Origin: Amoebophrya sp. A120
Lineage: Eukaryota; Sar; Dinophyceae; Syndiniales; Amoebophryaceae
Direction of reading: 5' to 3'
NCBI GenBank assembly: GCA_905178155.1
Contig: CAJINV010000001.1
Coordinates: forward strand, 4,550,233 to 4,614,232
DNA: 64,000 bases
The notes beneath the pieces were generated by a model. It saw nothing but the letters and a program-made list of their open reading frames with translations. It was not told the origin of the DNA and ran no database searches. How positions within the stretch are numbered: the stretch's first letter is position 1; the number at the start of each line of letters is the position of its first letter. Position numbers and translations under genes: made by a program. This document shows, piece by piece, positions 23,301 through 34,339 of the stretch.

Positions 23301-26300
23301 AGTCCCCCTGCGGCAGCGGCCGCTTCTTCACGATCACCAGGCGCAGCTTGTTCGCCTGGAACCCGGTGTGGATGGCGAGGTTGTAGGTGGACAGCGTCTG
23401 CCGCGGCACGGGCGTGTTGGGGTCGGTGAAGTTGAAAAACGTCCCCGTCACGTTGAACCACTTGTCCAGCTCTAAATTGTAGCCCTGGAAGTACAAAATG
23501 TCCGGGCAGAACCGCCACAGCATCTCCGCGCCGCCGACCCAGATGTAGTCCTGCAAATCGAACTCCAGAATAGTTTGCGGCACGCCGACGTTTCCGAACC
23601 AGAAGGTGTCCTATCAAAGTGCACCACTCGTCCAGCCCTCATCGATCGATGGCATCCACAGCAACGCAAGTGCTGGCAAAGATGCAGCTGTATTTCTTGC
23701 ATGGCATAATATTAACGACCGATGCTTATGCTGTTTCGTCTTCGGGATGTTGAACCTGTCATGCGTAGTAGTGGCAGAAGGCAAGATGTGGATGAATTGG
23801 TATTTTACATATACACACGAGAACGAGGGGGAGTTGTGCACTCTCATAGGTCCAACGAGTCGTCCAAAATGTTGGCAATCGCGAAGCGGTTGGGGTCCAC
23901 TTCCGGCGCCCCGTCGTGCGGCGGCTGCACTTGTAGCAGTTTTCCGCGAGCAACGTTCTTCTCAAACATCATCTCCACGGCGTAGATCGCGTACATCACT
24001 TGGCCCTTGTTCGCCACCCCCTGCGCCAAGTCGAAGTGCGCGGACCGGGTCATGGTGAGTCGGACGTACTTATCAAATGCAAAAATGTCTGGGTCTGGAA
24101 CATTCTAAACTTGTGATGCTGTCTGTGGATTCTGAAAAAATTTGTATTGCATGAACAGCAAGAGGACTCCAGTTTGTGCTACGCGGAGAGGGCATTTCTC
24201 ATGCGGTAGAGGTATCAGAAAGCGCTCTAAAAATCTGTGATGCTACAGCATGCATCACAGACGTCACCGGTCATGGAAAATATGCATGACAAGTCTTGAA
24301 ATCTTCCAGACCCAGACATTTTTACATTTGATAGTACTGCGCCTCGAAGTCTTTCACGATGGTGGTCAGCGTGTCGACGTTGTTTGTCACCGTCGCCAAG
24401 TGCGTCCAGACGGCGTTGGCCGTGACCGGGGGCTCCCCGGGAATCGCGTCGGTGTAGTCGATCACGAAGTCCTTCGCGGGCACCCACCAGCGGATGAACA
24501 GGTCCCCGACTACTTCCCGCTTCTCGAGCAGGTTCAGCATCAGCGTCGCGCGCGTGCTGTCCAGGTAGTTCACCCACGGCCGGTTCAGGTTGCCGTCCAC
24601 GGCGATTTCCGACGTGTGCTCGAACTTCTCGTTCGACGTGGCCTTCACGCCCAGTGCCTTGTTCGGCGAATTGTACACGAAAAGTCTCCGGAGTTGGTAC
24701 CTGAAATCGTTCGTTGAAAACAAAATCTTGATTTTCACCAAGGGACATGAAGCATGCAATATTTTTCATACCCGTCTAGAAGTACTTCTAGTACAGAGAG
24801 AAATTATACCGCACTGCAGCTTCGCATACGAGCGCCACAGCTGACGCAAGAAAGACAGCAGCCTTTGGCCTCAAACTTTCGCTGATTCGATTTCGAAGAA
24901 AGTTAGAACAATCAGAGGATAGAAGCATCAAAAACAATGAATGAATCCCCACGTTGTTAGCGTCTGAAATGCGGTGCTCGTGGTATTTCCTACGGTCGTG
25001 GTGACCTCCGCGGCGCCGGGATCGAGAAACGCTAATTTCAAATATCGGGCCTTGAACTCGGCAAACATGTACTCCGGCGTGGCGTCCGCTTTTCCGCGGA
25101 CCGAAAAGATCGGGTCTGCGCTGTAGGCGACCGCGTTGTAGCTGGCGAAAATGTCGATATTGCTAGGGAAAACTGCTCCGAAATCTATCATCAACCCCCA
25201 GAATTGCTCGGTGTTCGGTCCGAGGTCTAACACTAGTGACACGCGTTTCCGCTGCACCGCGATAGACGCATCCTCACCGGGGATCACGATCGCGCTCGTA
25301 CTCCACACCAACGGGCTGGACTGCAGTGCGTAGTACGCCGGATCATTGCTGTTTTGAATCAAGTTCGCTCCCCCGGAGTTGGTCACGCCGGCTACGGTCG
25401 GGATGAACTGGTGCACCGCGGCCAGGGGGTAGGGCGTTCCGAATTCATACGCTCTTACCTCCCGGATGGCAATCATCTTGTAGTCCGCGTACGTGTCGCG
25501 CGGCATCGCCAGCGTGAGGGTGAGGGACGGGCAGTTTGTGACGTAGTCAATGCCGTCCCATGGATACAAATTGGCAATCATGGGCCCCGAGATCAACGTC
25601 TTCAGAACATCCGCCCCGCACTGGAGGATCAACGTATCCGACCGAAGCCGCCACTCGATCACCACCACATCGATCTGACAAAAATTATTTTGTTCACGAC
25701 ATGGACATCGACTTACAATCTGTCGGTCATTCAGAAGTTTCAAATTGCCTGTTGAGCTCCCGATGGAATAAAAACGAAAGGAGTTGTACTCGAGTTCGTA
25801 ATATTGGATCTAGCTACTCCTATGACCACGTAGTTGTCCCCTACTACACATCTTCGGCCGCGGCCACTATTGCAGTACTAAAAGTTACCCTCTCTGTTTG
25901 GGTAAAGGGCAGCGTGACTCGCAATGTTTCTGTCCCGCCCGGGTACGCCTTGTTGAAGCTGGACAGAAAGGCGGTGCTCTTGTCCCCATCGCACAGCCGC
26001 TCTGCGCTGTAGAGTTCGTTCTCGTCGTAAGGAATCACCGGCTCCAGGTCCTGCCAAGCAAAGGGCTTGGCCGTTTGGTCGTAGTAAGGAACCGGGGCGT
26101 AGATATTGTCGAAAAACGCGTTTGTGTAGGTCAACGGGGCTTCCATCACTGGCTTTGTGAAAATGTTCGCAATCGTGACCGGCGAGGACGGAAAAAACTC
26201 CAACTCCGACAATCCGATGAGCCCGCCCAGAAACGGGTTGAAAGTGGTGAACTCGAAGCGAAAGAGTGTGACCGTCCTGGCTCCAGGAAAAATGATGATG

Positions 26301-29300
26301 GCGTCCGGGCCGGCGGCGACCAGCGGGTCGCTCATCAACACCTGGAAGGTCCTCCCGTCGTCTGCGGAATTGGACACCTGATACCCCGCGGGGGAGTAGG
26401 TTGTCCCCCCGACCGTCGCCCACACGACGCGCACACGAAATAGTTCGGTCGGCTCGAGGAAATCGATCGTGAAGTAACCCAACGCGCTAGCAAAGAAATA
26501 CGTCGTCAGGTCGTTGTCGAATACAAACGCGAGGTCCCGGGTAACGCCCTCGTTCTCGATCCCGACGAGGTTCGTCATGCCCGCGCCCTCCGCCAGCGTC
26601 GTGTTGCCCCGAATCTGCTCCGGATTGTACGGCGCAGCCTCAAGCTCGCGGATTTGGACGAGCTGCTTGTCCTGGTAGGGCGAGGTAATCATGTACACGA
26701 TGACGCAACGAGCGTCGTATGGGAAATATACCACGTCCGCGTCGTAATTGCTCAAATCCGACGTCTTCGACGTGATCAGCGTGACGTCACCAGCCACGTA
26801 CGTGGCCCCGGCGGGCGGCGTCGGGCCGAGGAACTCGCCGCAGGTTTTGGAGAACGCGTACAGGTACCACTCCGAGGCCTTCAGGTTCCAGCTGATACGG
26901 GTGTATGCGATGTTCTGCGTCAGTGTAGTAAACTCGAGCATCGCGACCGCCGTCGTCACGCCGGTGAAGGGCGGGCTGCTCCAGTAGCTCTGCTCGTTCT
27001 TGTCCAACATCGCCTGCGGACCGTAGTCGATCGCGTAGGTCTGGTTGCTCGGATGCAGTCGCGCGAGGTTCCGGTCGAAGTAAATCTCGATCTCCCGGAT
27101 GGTAGCCACGTACTGCCCCGTGCCCGGCCCAGTCAACCGCTCGTCCAGCAGCCGCTCCATCTTCAGCAGAAACCAGCGCCCGCGGAAGTAGGCCGAGGTG
27201 CCGTAGTCCACAATGTAGTCGTTGTTGTCCAAAACCGTGTTCAACTGCACCCACTCCAGCTTCTCACCGTAGTACCCCTCTTCGGCGGTCAAGGTGCCGA
27301 AATCCAAAACCCGGTGGAAGAAGTAAATCTTCCACCCCTCCGCCCACACTGTCTTCCGAAAATCGATTTCGAAGTCAATCGTCACGCGCTGGAACTCAAA
27401 CAAACCCGAGGACCAGTATATAGCCTCCTCAGCCGTTACATTCTCAGCAGCTGTCACGTACCCGACAGCGTTTTTTAAGGCAACCCAGCAAGAGAAAAGC
27501 GCGATACGCTGCGCCGTTCGAATGACAAGTTTTGGACAGATTTCGATGGTGCTATTTGAGGCATCTCAAATTTGTGCTGCGTGGCTACATGAAAACGGGA
27601 AACGTGACGCAGATTTTGCATGACAAACGCGTTGGCTACGTAACAGTTGAGGGTGTAACACCTGAGGAGGCCATACAGTAGGTGTCCATGTCTTGATCCA
27701 AAGCTTTCGAGGGCGCGTAGCGGTCCTTCCACGCGGTCGTAGCAGTTAAATTTCCGGTTTTCCCGGACAACGCATCTTGCACCTTAAAGTGGATAGAAAA
27801 TCGATCAAAACATTTTCATCCGATCTAACGAACGAGATTCCATCTGATTGAATCACTGGTGGTGGTGCACTGCCAATCGTATAATTGAAAAAGCAGTATC
27901 TATTGGCATTCACTACTCCTTCCTCCGGTGGGATGGTTGCCCAGACCTCGAGCGTGACGTCCTGCATGTCTTGCTTCGCCATGTAGGGCGTCACCATGTA
28001 TTGGTTTTTCAGCGTTTTGTCGAAGATCAGCCCCTGCCCCTGCACGACTTGCACCCCGCCCGAGTCCAGCAGGTGCAAGTTCCCCACCTGGTCGAGCACC
28101 GACCCGGTCGCCTGGAAGTTCCATTCGGCCAGCTTGGAGTAGCACTTGTCCCTATCACATTGAAAAGTGCCCCCCCTCCCAGATGAACTTGGCAGCATCT
28201 ACACTGCAACACTTCGCTTCCCAATGGAAACGCTCCCCATCTTGCATGCATCAGCGTCACAACCACAAGTCTTCAATGCTGAGAGAATAGCTAAAATCTC
28301 TGCTTGCATCAGAAACTTTTGCAACTTCCGGGGTCGTGGGGGCACTTTTCATTGTAGTAGTCCCGCGGCACGAGGTCGCAGATCGCGTTGACGCAATCCA
28401 GAGTGTTCACCGGCCACAGCGTGTTGTTCTTGCTGCCCTGGTGATGCAGCACGAAGCTCGTGAAGAACTGCCGCGCGAGAATGTTGGGCGCGCAAAACCC
28501 GCCCCACGTGTCAAACGGACGTCCCGGGCACTCCGTCATGAAATGCGAGCTCACGCCGTTGAAAAGATCGAGGGCAGATCCGACCTGGAAGGGGGTATAT
28601 TCATATTCTGACTGACACGCCATGTGTCAAATTAAATTCCCTCGTGCGGGAAGGAGGGACACCCCCGTACTTCCACCTCGAATTCGAAATACTAAACAGA
28701 GACGAGGCATTTCTATGTTTATCTCTTCGTTTCAGGCTGCTGCAACCTAGTAGTGTACTTTTCGAGTTCTACCTGATGGCTGTTGCTTCGCGCGGCCTGC
28801 TCCTGGACAATGGGATCGCAGGACACCCAAGGGTCGTTGCCGTCGCCGATCGCGTTGTAGACGCAGGTCTTGATTTCCGTGATCTCGTTCTCGTTCAGCT
28901 CGTGCAAGTAGTTTCCCGCGAAGATGCAGCTCGCGCAGGCCTGACCCGCTGGGTAGTGCTGGAACGTGACCTGCACGGGCGGGCCGCAGTGGAACACGCA
29001 ATCGGGCTCCGGAAACTGGCGCAAGCAGTCGAAGCACGCCTATCAAAATGAAAAATCCCCCACCCCATATCAAAACGAAGCTTGCGGCGCTGGATTGTCG
29101 CACACAGATCAGATCTGTCTTGCTGGAGAGGACTGCAGCCCCATACTAAGCCCGAGCAGAGAGGTTTTGGACTAGGCTCTTAGCATGAGAAACGTCTGCG
29201 CTATAGGCCCAGCAGCATCACAAATCGCCTGCATAATGCGGCGGAGCGAGTGGAGTTGCATTCTTGCAAGACAGAGATGATTTGTGGTCGCATATCAGCA

Positions 29301-32300
29301 TTGCAAATTTTCTGCGACGTGCCTTTTCGATATGGGGAGGGGGCATTTTTCCTCACAATAACGCCAGCCGCGTGGTCTGCAGTCCGCGCAACGGGTAAAT
29401 CAGCTGCGGCGTGGCGATATCAAATGTAAAAATGTCTGGGTCTGGAAGATTGCAACTTGTCGTGCTAAATCTGCAGCATGCAAAAATCTGTGTTGCATGA
29501 TTACCAAAAGTCGCCGAATTTTGACCAAGTCGGGAGGTAGTTTCTCATGCAGGATAGGCATTAGAAAGTCCTCGCAGAATCTGTCATGCTAGCTCCGGCA
29601 TTCCAGACCTCATGGGTCATGGAAAAGCAGCATGACAAATCGCGCACTCTTCCAGACCCAGACATTTTTACACTTGATAGGCGACGCCCCCGCGCTCGTT
29701 TTGGTACACCGAAATCGTCTCCATCTTGTAGACCGTGCCTTGCCGGCAGTAGTCGTCGTACGTGCCGCACTGCGTTTTGGGGCAGCTGCTGAACAGCTCG
29801 CACAAGCCTTTGGGTACCGCATACATGTCCCAGAATGTGAAGAAGTTGCACCCGCTCGCACGGTCGCAGTACTCGTAGCACTCGTCGGGGGTGATGGGCT
29901 CCAGCAGAGAAGCGCCGGTGTACGATCGCATCAAGATCGCGCTCTTGCTCTGTCCCGCACCGGGCTGGCACATCGCGCCTTGTACAAAGGTAATGTAGCC
30001 CGGCTCGCAGTTGCACACGTCACCCCGCAGTCTTCCGTCCTTCACGTTGCCGTTGTCTAGGCGAAAATCGACGAACCCCTTGTTGATCGGATCTGGTGCG
30101 AGCGGGTTGCCCAGACGCAGGTTCAGCGGAGACTGTCGGCATTGCCCGGCTTTCAGGACGTAACTGGAATTCATTCACGTTGTCGAAGAGATAGATAGAT
30201 ATTGTTAAAAGAAAGTGTGTTTCAAAATTTTCCGGACAGAAACAGGATCAGAAAGCAAATAAGAATGAATAACACGGCGATCAGTATAGTAAAACCCGAC
30301 TTATTTCAATAAAATACTTGCACTGCGAGTGGTAGGTGCAGCCTCGGCACACCGGCGCCCGGATGTAGCTCATTGGTTGCAGATTCGAGAACGTGTACAG
30401 GTCCGTCCCCACGTCGCTGACTTCCAGGCAGCGGCAGAACATCCCGTACCGCGCCCCGCAGCGGCTCTGGTAAAACACGGAGTAGTAGTTTTGGATGTCG
30501 AACAGCCGCACGCAGTACTCGCAGTTGCAGTCGGCGGGCTGGTAGAACATCAAGGGGTCCGTTTCGTGCTCGCGCACGCAGTACTCGAACATGCGCTGGC
30601 GGCGAAAGGCGACGGCCGTGTTGTCCAGAATGTGCGGGTCGTCCACCAGCACCGCCCGGGTGCCGTCGCTGGACGTCAGCCACAGGCTGTCCGCGTGCGC
30701 GTTGTAGTGCACCGTTTTGTTGCACCCGAGATAGTATCCTGTGCAAAAGTATCGCACTCGTATAAATGCAAGTCTTGCATTACAAATCTTGTTCCCAAGG
30801 CAAATCCGCACTACAAATTTTATTTCTCACGCTGAGCAAATTTGTAATGCATTTATACGAATACGATACTTTTGCAGTTCATAGAAAGTACTGGTGCACG
30901 TGGTTCCACTGAATCGTGTCCCCCCGCAGCCCCATGCGCTCGTTGTTCGTCACCGGGTTCACGTCCAGGCACCGCTGCGCGTCCCAGTCCTGGCCCGTGC
31001 GGTACTTCGCGCTCACCCGCAGGGCGGCCCGCGCGACGTTCCGCAGCCCGATGGCGCAGTTCAGCAGCGTCTTGGTCCCCCGCGGCCCCTTTTTGCTCGC
31101 GTCCCCCGTGAAGTCCGCCCCGTACTTGCAGGGATCCTCGCTCTTCCGCGGGTAATTCTTGGAAAGGCGGCAGTACATCTCATCCGAGGTGCAGGGGGGC
31201 ATGGACTCGAAGTGCCAGTCAAGAATGTCTTATGACGCTGCACTACTCGCCCTCCCTTCATTTGTCACGCTTCACAGACTGCGGGACTCAAGCCCGGGGG
31301 GGTGCGCGGTCCGAGGGGTGCACAAGGCAATGCCACGGCCACACCAACCCACGAGAAAGGCCTCGACCAGAGACAGGCCGGCGATGAGGTTAGGGCACGA
31401 CGAGCTGGGAGCGCCTGCATTTCGCCCCTTCTGGGAGTGTCTGCAAAATGCGCAAAATGTGCAAAATGCGCACAATGCACAGAATACTGCGCGCAAGATG
31501 TGCAAAATGTGCAAAATGTGCAAAATGCGCAAAATGTGCAAAATGCGCAAAATGCGCAAAATGCAGATGAATATTGCCCTGCAGATGAGCGAGAGGGGTA
31601 GTTGTGCAAAATGCGCACAATGCCCAGAATACCGTGCCAAAACGCGCAGAATGCGCAAAATGTGCAGCATGCGCAAAATGCATATGAACGGGGGAGTTGT
31701 GCAATCTGCAAAATGCGCAAAATGCAGATGAATATTGCCCTGCAGATGAGGGAGAGAGGGGGAGTTGTGCAACCTGATATGTCCACGGACTGCATCTGGG
31801 ACTCCTTGGTGGAGGAGGTGAACCCCACGTACCCCCGGCCTGGGTAAATGCCGTCGTCGTCGGCGTTGTTCAAATAGTTGATGTCGAACTTGAACGTCCC
31901 GAGATTGTCCGACGCAACGACCTGGGAGAGGTCCAAAGGCGTGATCAGCTTCTTCACCCCGTCCAGGTACACTTTCAAAATTCCCACCCTGCCGGTGGCC
32001 TGGCGGCGCAAAAAATCCGGTTGCACATCCCCAAACCACGTCGGCTCGTAGTACTCATCGGACTTCACGTCCTGCGTTTCATACACGATGTCGACCTTGT
32101 GCGTACCCTCCTGCAACTTTGGCAAGTCACTGGTTTCCGCGATCCGGCTGTTTTCGTGGCTCGCGGTCGTCGGCTGCCCGTCCCGCATCGAGGTCATGAT
32201 CCCGATGTGGTTGTCCGTTTCGTCCTTCATGTCAAAATCCCGGTACATATCGAATTCAATCGCGAGCGTGAAGAACAATCCGGAGAATCCCATCCCCGCC

Positions 32301-33505
32301 CGCTCCAGCCCAAGCGCATCACGCTTGTTATTCTGGATCACAAACGCGAACCCGTCCCCACCCTGCTTGTAGCACCATTGCGATTCTTTTCCCGCGACCT
32401 TGCACTCCTCCTTCCGGTGTAAAACGCGGAAGTGAAAGGAAGTTTTGAATCCATACGCGACGAACACCTTCTTCTTTCGGTAGATCGAAGCCCAATTTTG
32501 CGCGGTGGGGTTGGTCAGCCGCAGCCCGAAGTGGCAGACTTGCGGCCTTTTGTGGGGAAGTGCAATGTCGGGAATAAAGTCGTCGGGAACGAATTCAATG
32601 GTGCGATTTGCCTCGGTGAAGCTGCTGTTGAAGATGCGGCTCGCGTATTACAGTGAAAAGTGCCCCCCCACCCCTGAAATCGCAAAAATTTGTGATGCGA
32701 AGTTTCCAAATGAACACTTTTTGTCATGCATGAAAGCAGTATGAATCTTTCTGATGCTGAGTCTAGGCGTGTGTCGCATCGCTTGCATGACAAGCGCCGC
32801 TCTTGCTGGGGTCTTTTGCAATACAAATTTTTACTATTCACGTTTGGAAACCTGTGATGCTGATAGATGCAAGAGGGCGAATGTTTCACTTGGCAAGGTT
32901 TGCAATACAAATGCTCCCAAGTTCGGGGGTGGGGGCATTTTTCATTGTAATATCGCGAACGGGTTGTTCACGTAGTCGGGCAGGAGAAACGCGTTTTCCC
33001 GCAGGTTCAGCGGCTTGTACCGCGTCTGGAGGTACTGAAACTGCGCGCCCTGCACGTCCCCGTACTGCTTCGACGTGACCTCGTCCAAGTCGCTCGGCCG
33101 CGTACCGTTGTTGGCGACCCGCTCGGCCTCCAGGTTTGCCGCGTTTGCCTCGGGTACCGGGGTGAAGTCTTCCTGTAGCTCGCAGTTCTCCAGGTAGGCG
33201 GTCGAGAAGAAGGCTGGGTTTTGCTGTGGATCGGTCACCGTCCCGCCGGTCAGATAAAAATCTTCCGCTTGGGTGCCCGTGACGTCGACGTAGCTGCGGA
33301 AACCCGGATAGGCGAAGATGTCGCGGGGGGACGTTTGGCCCGGGACGCCCACAGCTTGCTGTCCCCGCACGCTGAGGTGCAAATGGCCGCCGAAAAAAAG
33401 TCCTAGTAGCAGCGAAAGAGAGGAAAGAAGATCCCGCCGGCACCAGGGGAGCTCCGAAGAGAACACGCACTGGGTACTGATTCGCTTCCGTAGCTTTGAA
33501 GACAT
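20328..33505 (-). CDS. Giant secreted L-type-lectin / discoidin / LamG / EGF multidomain protein
   Basis: Predicted extracellular or surface adhesin, 2,936 aa. Nineteen exons: 33505-32953, 32645-31780, 31230-30884, 30734-30318, 30163-29680, 29417-29361, 29040-28773, 28584-28360, 28152-27917, 27782-27676, 27418-25889, 25674-24953, 24700-24334, 24070-23849, 23611-22852, 22543-22505, 22359-22105, 21928-21641, 21455-20328. Six introns are GT-AG and twelve are introners; the frame closes exactly (2,937 codons). The ATG at 33505 precedes a signal peptide (LLSSLSLLLGLFFGG). Exon 2 is a legume-type lectin domain (GDGFAFVIQN, FFTLAIEFD, YVGFTSSTKES, then VDILDWHF across an introner). Exons 3-8 are Cys-rich. 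The middle and end carry several discoidin-like (F5/8C) repeats (SKALDQDMDTYWSS, NVVDGSMTTYWAGE), a LamG-like segment (LVHVVTTFDRDGNIAIY) and an EGF-like C-terminus (CSGQGACRRS, CDCLPGYSGDACQ). No C-terminal membrane helix is seen, so it is probably secreted or held by partners. Confidence 0.88.
21929..22104. mobile_element. Introner, single-copy family I (AAAAAAGTGC ends)
   Basis: 176 bp, in the lectin-like gene (WFVF|LFRPD). Perfect repeat AACAC. Ends TATCAAACAAAAAAGTGC and CACTTTTTCCTGTAATA. Confidence 0.93.
22360..22504 (+). mobile_element. Introner, family E
   Basis: 145 bp, in the lectin-like gene (EIRA|VQECK). Perfect repeat CCGCC. Highly similar to 6,152-6,300 and in the same orientation. 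It sits 39 bp from the next element, leaving a micro-exon. Confidence 0.95.
22544..22851. mobile_element. Introner, family G (GTCAGGTTTGAAATCG ends)
   Basis: 308 bp, in the lectin-like gene (EIRV|WEAVK). Perfect repeat CCACA. The terminal inverted repeats run about 40 bp (TATGGAAGCGTCAGGTTTG against TATGGATGTGTCAGGTTTG), the longest in the window. Confidence 0.95.
23612..23848. mobile_element. Introner, family F (TGCACNACTC ends)
   Basis: 237 bp, in the lectin-like gene (DSLD|TFWFGN). Flanks TGTCC / GGTCC, one mismatch. Ends TATCAAAGTGCACCACTCG and GAGTTGTGCACTCTCATA. Confidence 0.9.
24071..24333 (-). mobile_element. Introner, family A, inverted relative to 15,081
   Basis: 263 bp, in the lectin-like gene (EAQY|VRLTM). 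Perfect repeat GTACT. The interior aligns with the reverse complement of the copy at 15,081-15,354. Best excision is TA...AG. Confidence 0.95.
27419..27675. mobile_element. Introner, single-copy family H (GGCCTCCTCAG ends)
   Basis: 257 bp, in a discoidin-like repeat (DMDTY|WSSGLFE). Perfect repeat CAGTA. Ends TATAGCCTCCTCAGCCG and the partner of TATGGCCTCCTCAGGTG. Interior GCATGACAAA box. Confidence 0.93.
28153..28359. mobile_element. Introner, family C (GAAAAGTGCCCCC ends), short variant
   Basis: 207 bp, in the lectin-like gene (LVPRD|KCYSK). Perfect repeat GTCCC. Shares ends with the copies at 32,646 and 52,868 but the interior is shorter and diverged. Confidence 0.93.
29041..29360 (+). 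mobile_element. Introner, family B
   Basis: 320 bp, in the lectin-like gene (TTRLA|CFDCL). Perfect repeat ACGCC; possible GC...AG excision. Same orientation as 15,999-16,323, clearly diverged from it inside. Confidence 0.95.
29418..29679 (-). mobile_element. Introner, family A
   Basis: 262 bp, in the lectin-like gene (GGVA|TPQLI). Perfect repeat GGCGA. Only 57 bp of exon separate it from the element at 29,041-29,360. Confidence 0.95.
30735..30883 (-). mobile_element. Introner, family E, inverted relative to 6,152 and 22,360
   Basis: 149 bp, in the lectin-like gene (HVHQY|YLGCN). Flanks GATAG / GAAAG, one mismatch. Ends TATCCTGTGCAAAAGTATCG and GATACTTTTGCAGTTCATA. Confidence 0.92.
31231..31779. 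mobile_element. Introner, family F, expanded by a minisatellite
   Basis: 549 bp, in the lectin domain exon junction (QSVD|ILDWHF). Flanks TGTCT / TGTCC, one mismatch. Ends TATGACGCTGCACTACTCG and GAGTTGTGCAACCTGATA. Interior made of GCAAAATGY repeats plus extra copies of its own right end. Confidence 0.9.
31440..31730. repeat. GCAAAATGY minisatellite inside an introner
   Basis: A 9-bp unit GCAAAATGT/GCAAAATGC is repeated many times with drift. It is interrupted by two copies of a longer block (GCAGATGAATATTGCCCTGC) and by internal copies of the element's GGAGTTGTGCAA right end. Confidence 0.88.
32646..32952 (+). mobile_element. Introner, family C
   Basis: 307 bp, in the lectin-like gene (NPFA|SRIFN). 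Perfect repeat TCGCG. Close to 90% identical by eye to 52,868-53,173 along its whole length. Confidence 0.96.
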
Positions 33506-34339
33506 GGTGCTGGTGGACACGTCGCAAGCCGGCCGCGTATGATTTCCACGCGCCTCCTGCTTCCGGTCGCTAGCGCTACGCGAACGACCGCAACTGCGGT
33601 GCAATGTCCGCTGCGGAAAAAGTTTCAAATGTGGTGGTGGCAACAGGTTGCCAGGAGCTCCAGTGTGGCAAAGCCAGTTCTCGCCCGCATCGTTCTGCGC
33701 TCGCGCCCTCCCCCGTCGCCGGCGACGCTTGCAAAACCATCTGCGAGGTGGAATGGCTTTCCGGCAGTGAAGATTCCCAGCTCCGTCTTCTAAACCGAAA
33801 TCGCCAGTCGTGGACATCCATGGTCGGCCTCGCTCCAGGAGGCCACACCGCCTCTGGCTGCGCATCCTCCGACATGGAGCTGCGCCGAGGCGGTCAGCGG
33901 AGCGCATGCATCATGCTCTCTGACTGCCTCTCAGCTACGCGGAAGCCACACGGACCACAACGCCTGAGCTGCCTCCTCTACAATAAAGTAAGATTAGGAC
34001 GAAATTGAGGCACATTAGGAATAAACCACACACGTCTTCAAATTGCACACATCAAGCCCCTCACGCTTAATATAACCGCATACATACATTCTCTCAGATG
34101 GATCCCGCCGGCTCCTCCCGTGGTGTGAAGATCCATTCGTCTCTCAAGAGAACGGAGGCAAGCTGCGATGCAGACAGATCAGCAGCGCTAAGAAGTGCGG
34201 GCGCCGCTGGAAGGCCAATGGCGTAGCACCGCTTGTTAAATCTGCTTCTTCTTCTTCTTGGAATTGTCCTTCATCGTGCGCCAGAAAGATAGTTAGCACA
34301 GCAGAACTGAGAATCAGACAACACACAGACGCAAGCAAA
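33506..34339. other. Intergenic region upstream of the lectin-like gene
   Basis: It contains the 5' flank of the lectin-like gene and the 3' flank of the dehydrogenase gene. Open frames on both strands here look like chance; no RNA gene, repeat or promoter motif recognised. Confidence 0.4.

Noticed and set aside
27419-27475. Start of the large discoidin exon at an ATG-like codon upstream (AENVTAEEAI)
   Set aside because: This stretch lies inside the element at 27,419-27,675; the true join is DMDTY|WSSGLFE across the CAGTA repeat.
31440-31730. CRISPR array
   Set aside because: The units are 9 bp, contiguous and drifting, with no unique spacers, in a eukaryotic intron; this is a minisatellite.
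31265-32467. Reading the lectin exon straight through into the minisatellite as one protein
   Set aside because: The continuation is low-complexity repeat translation from inside an introner; removing the element gives the expected lectin end ILDWHF.
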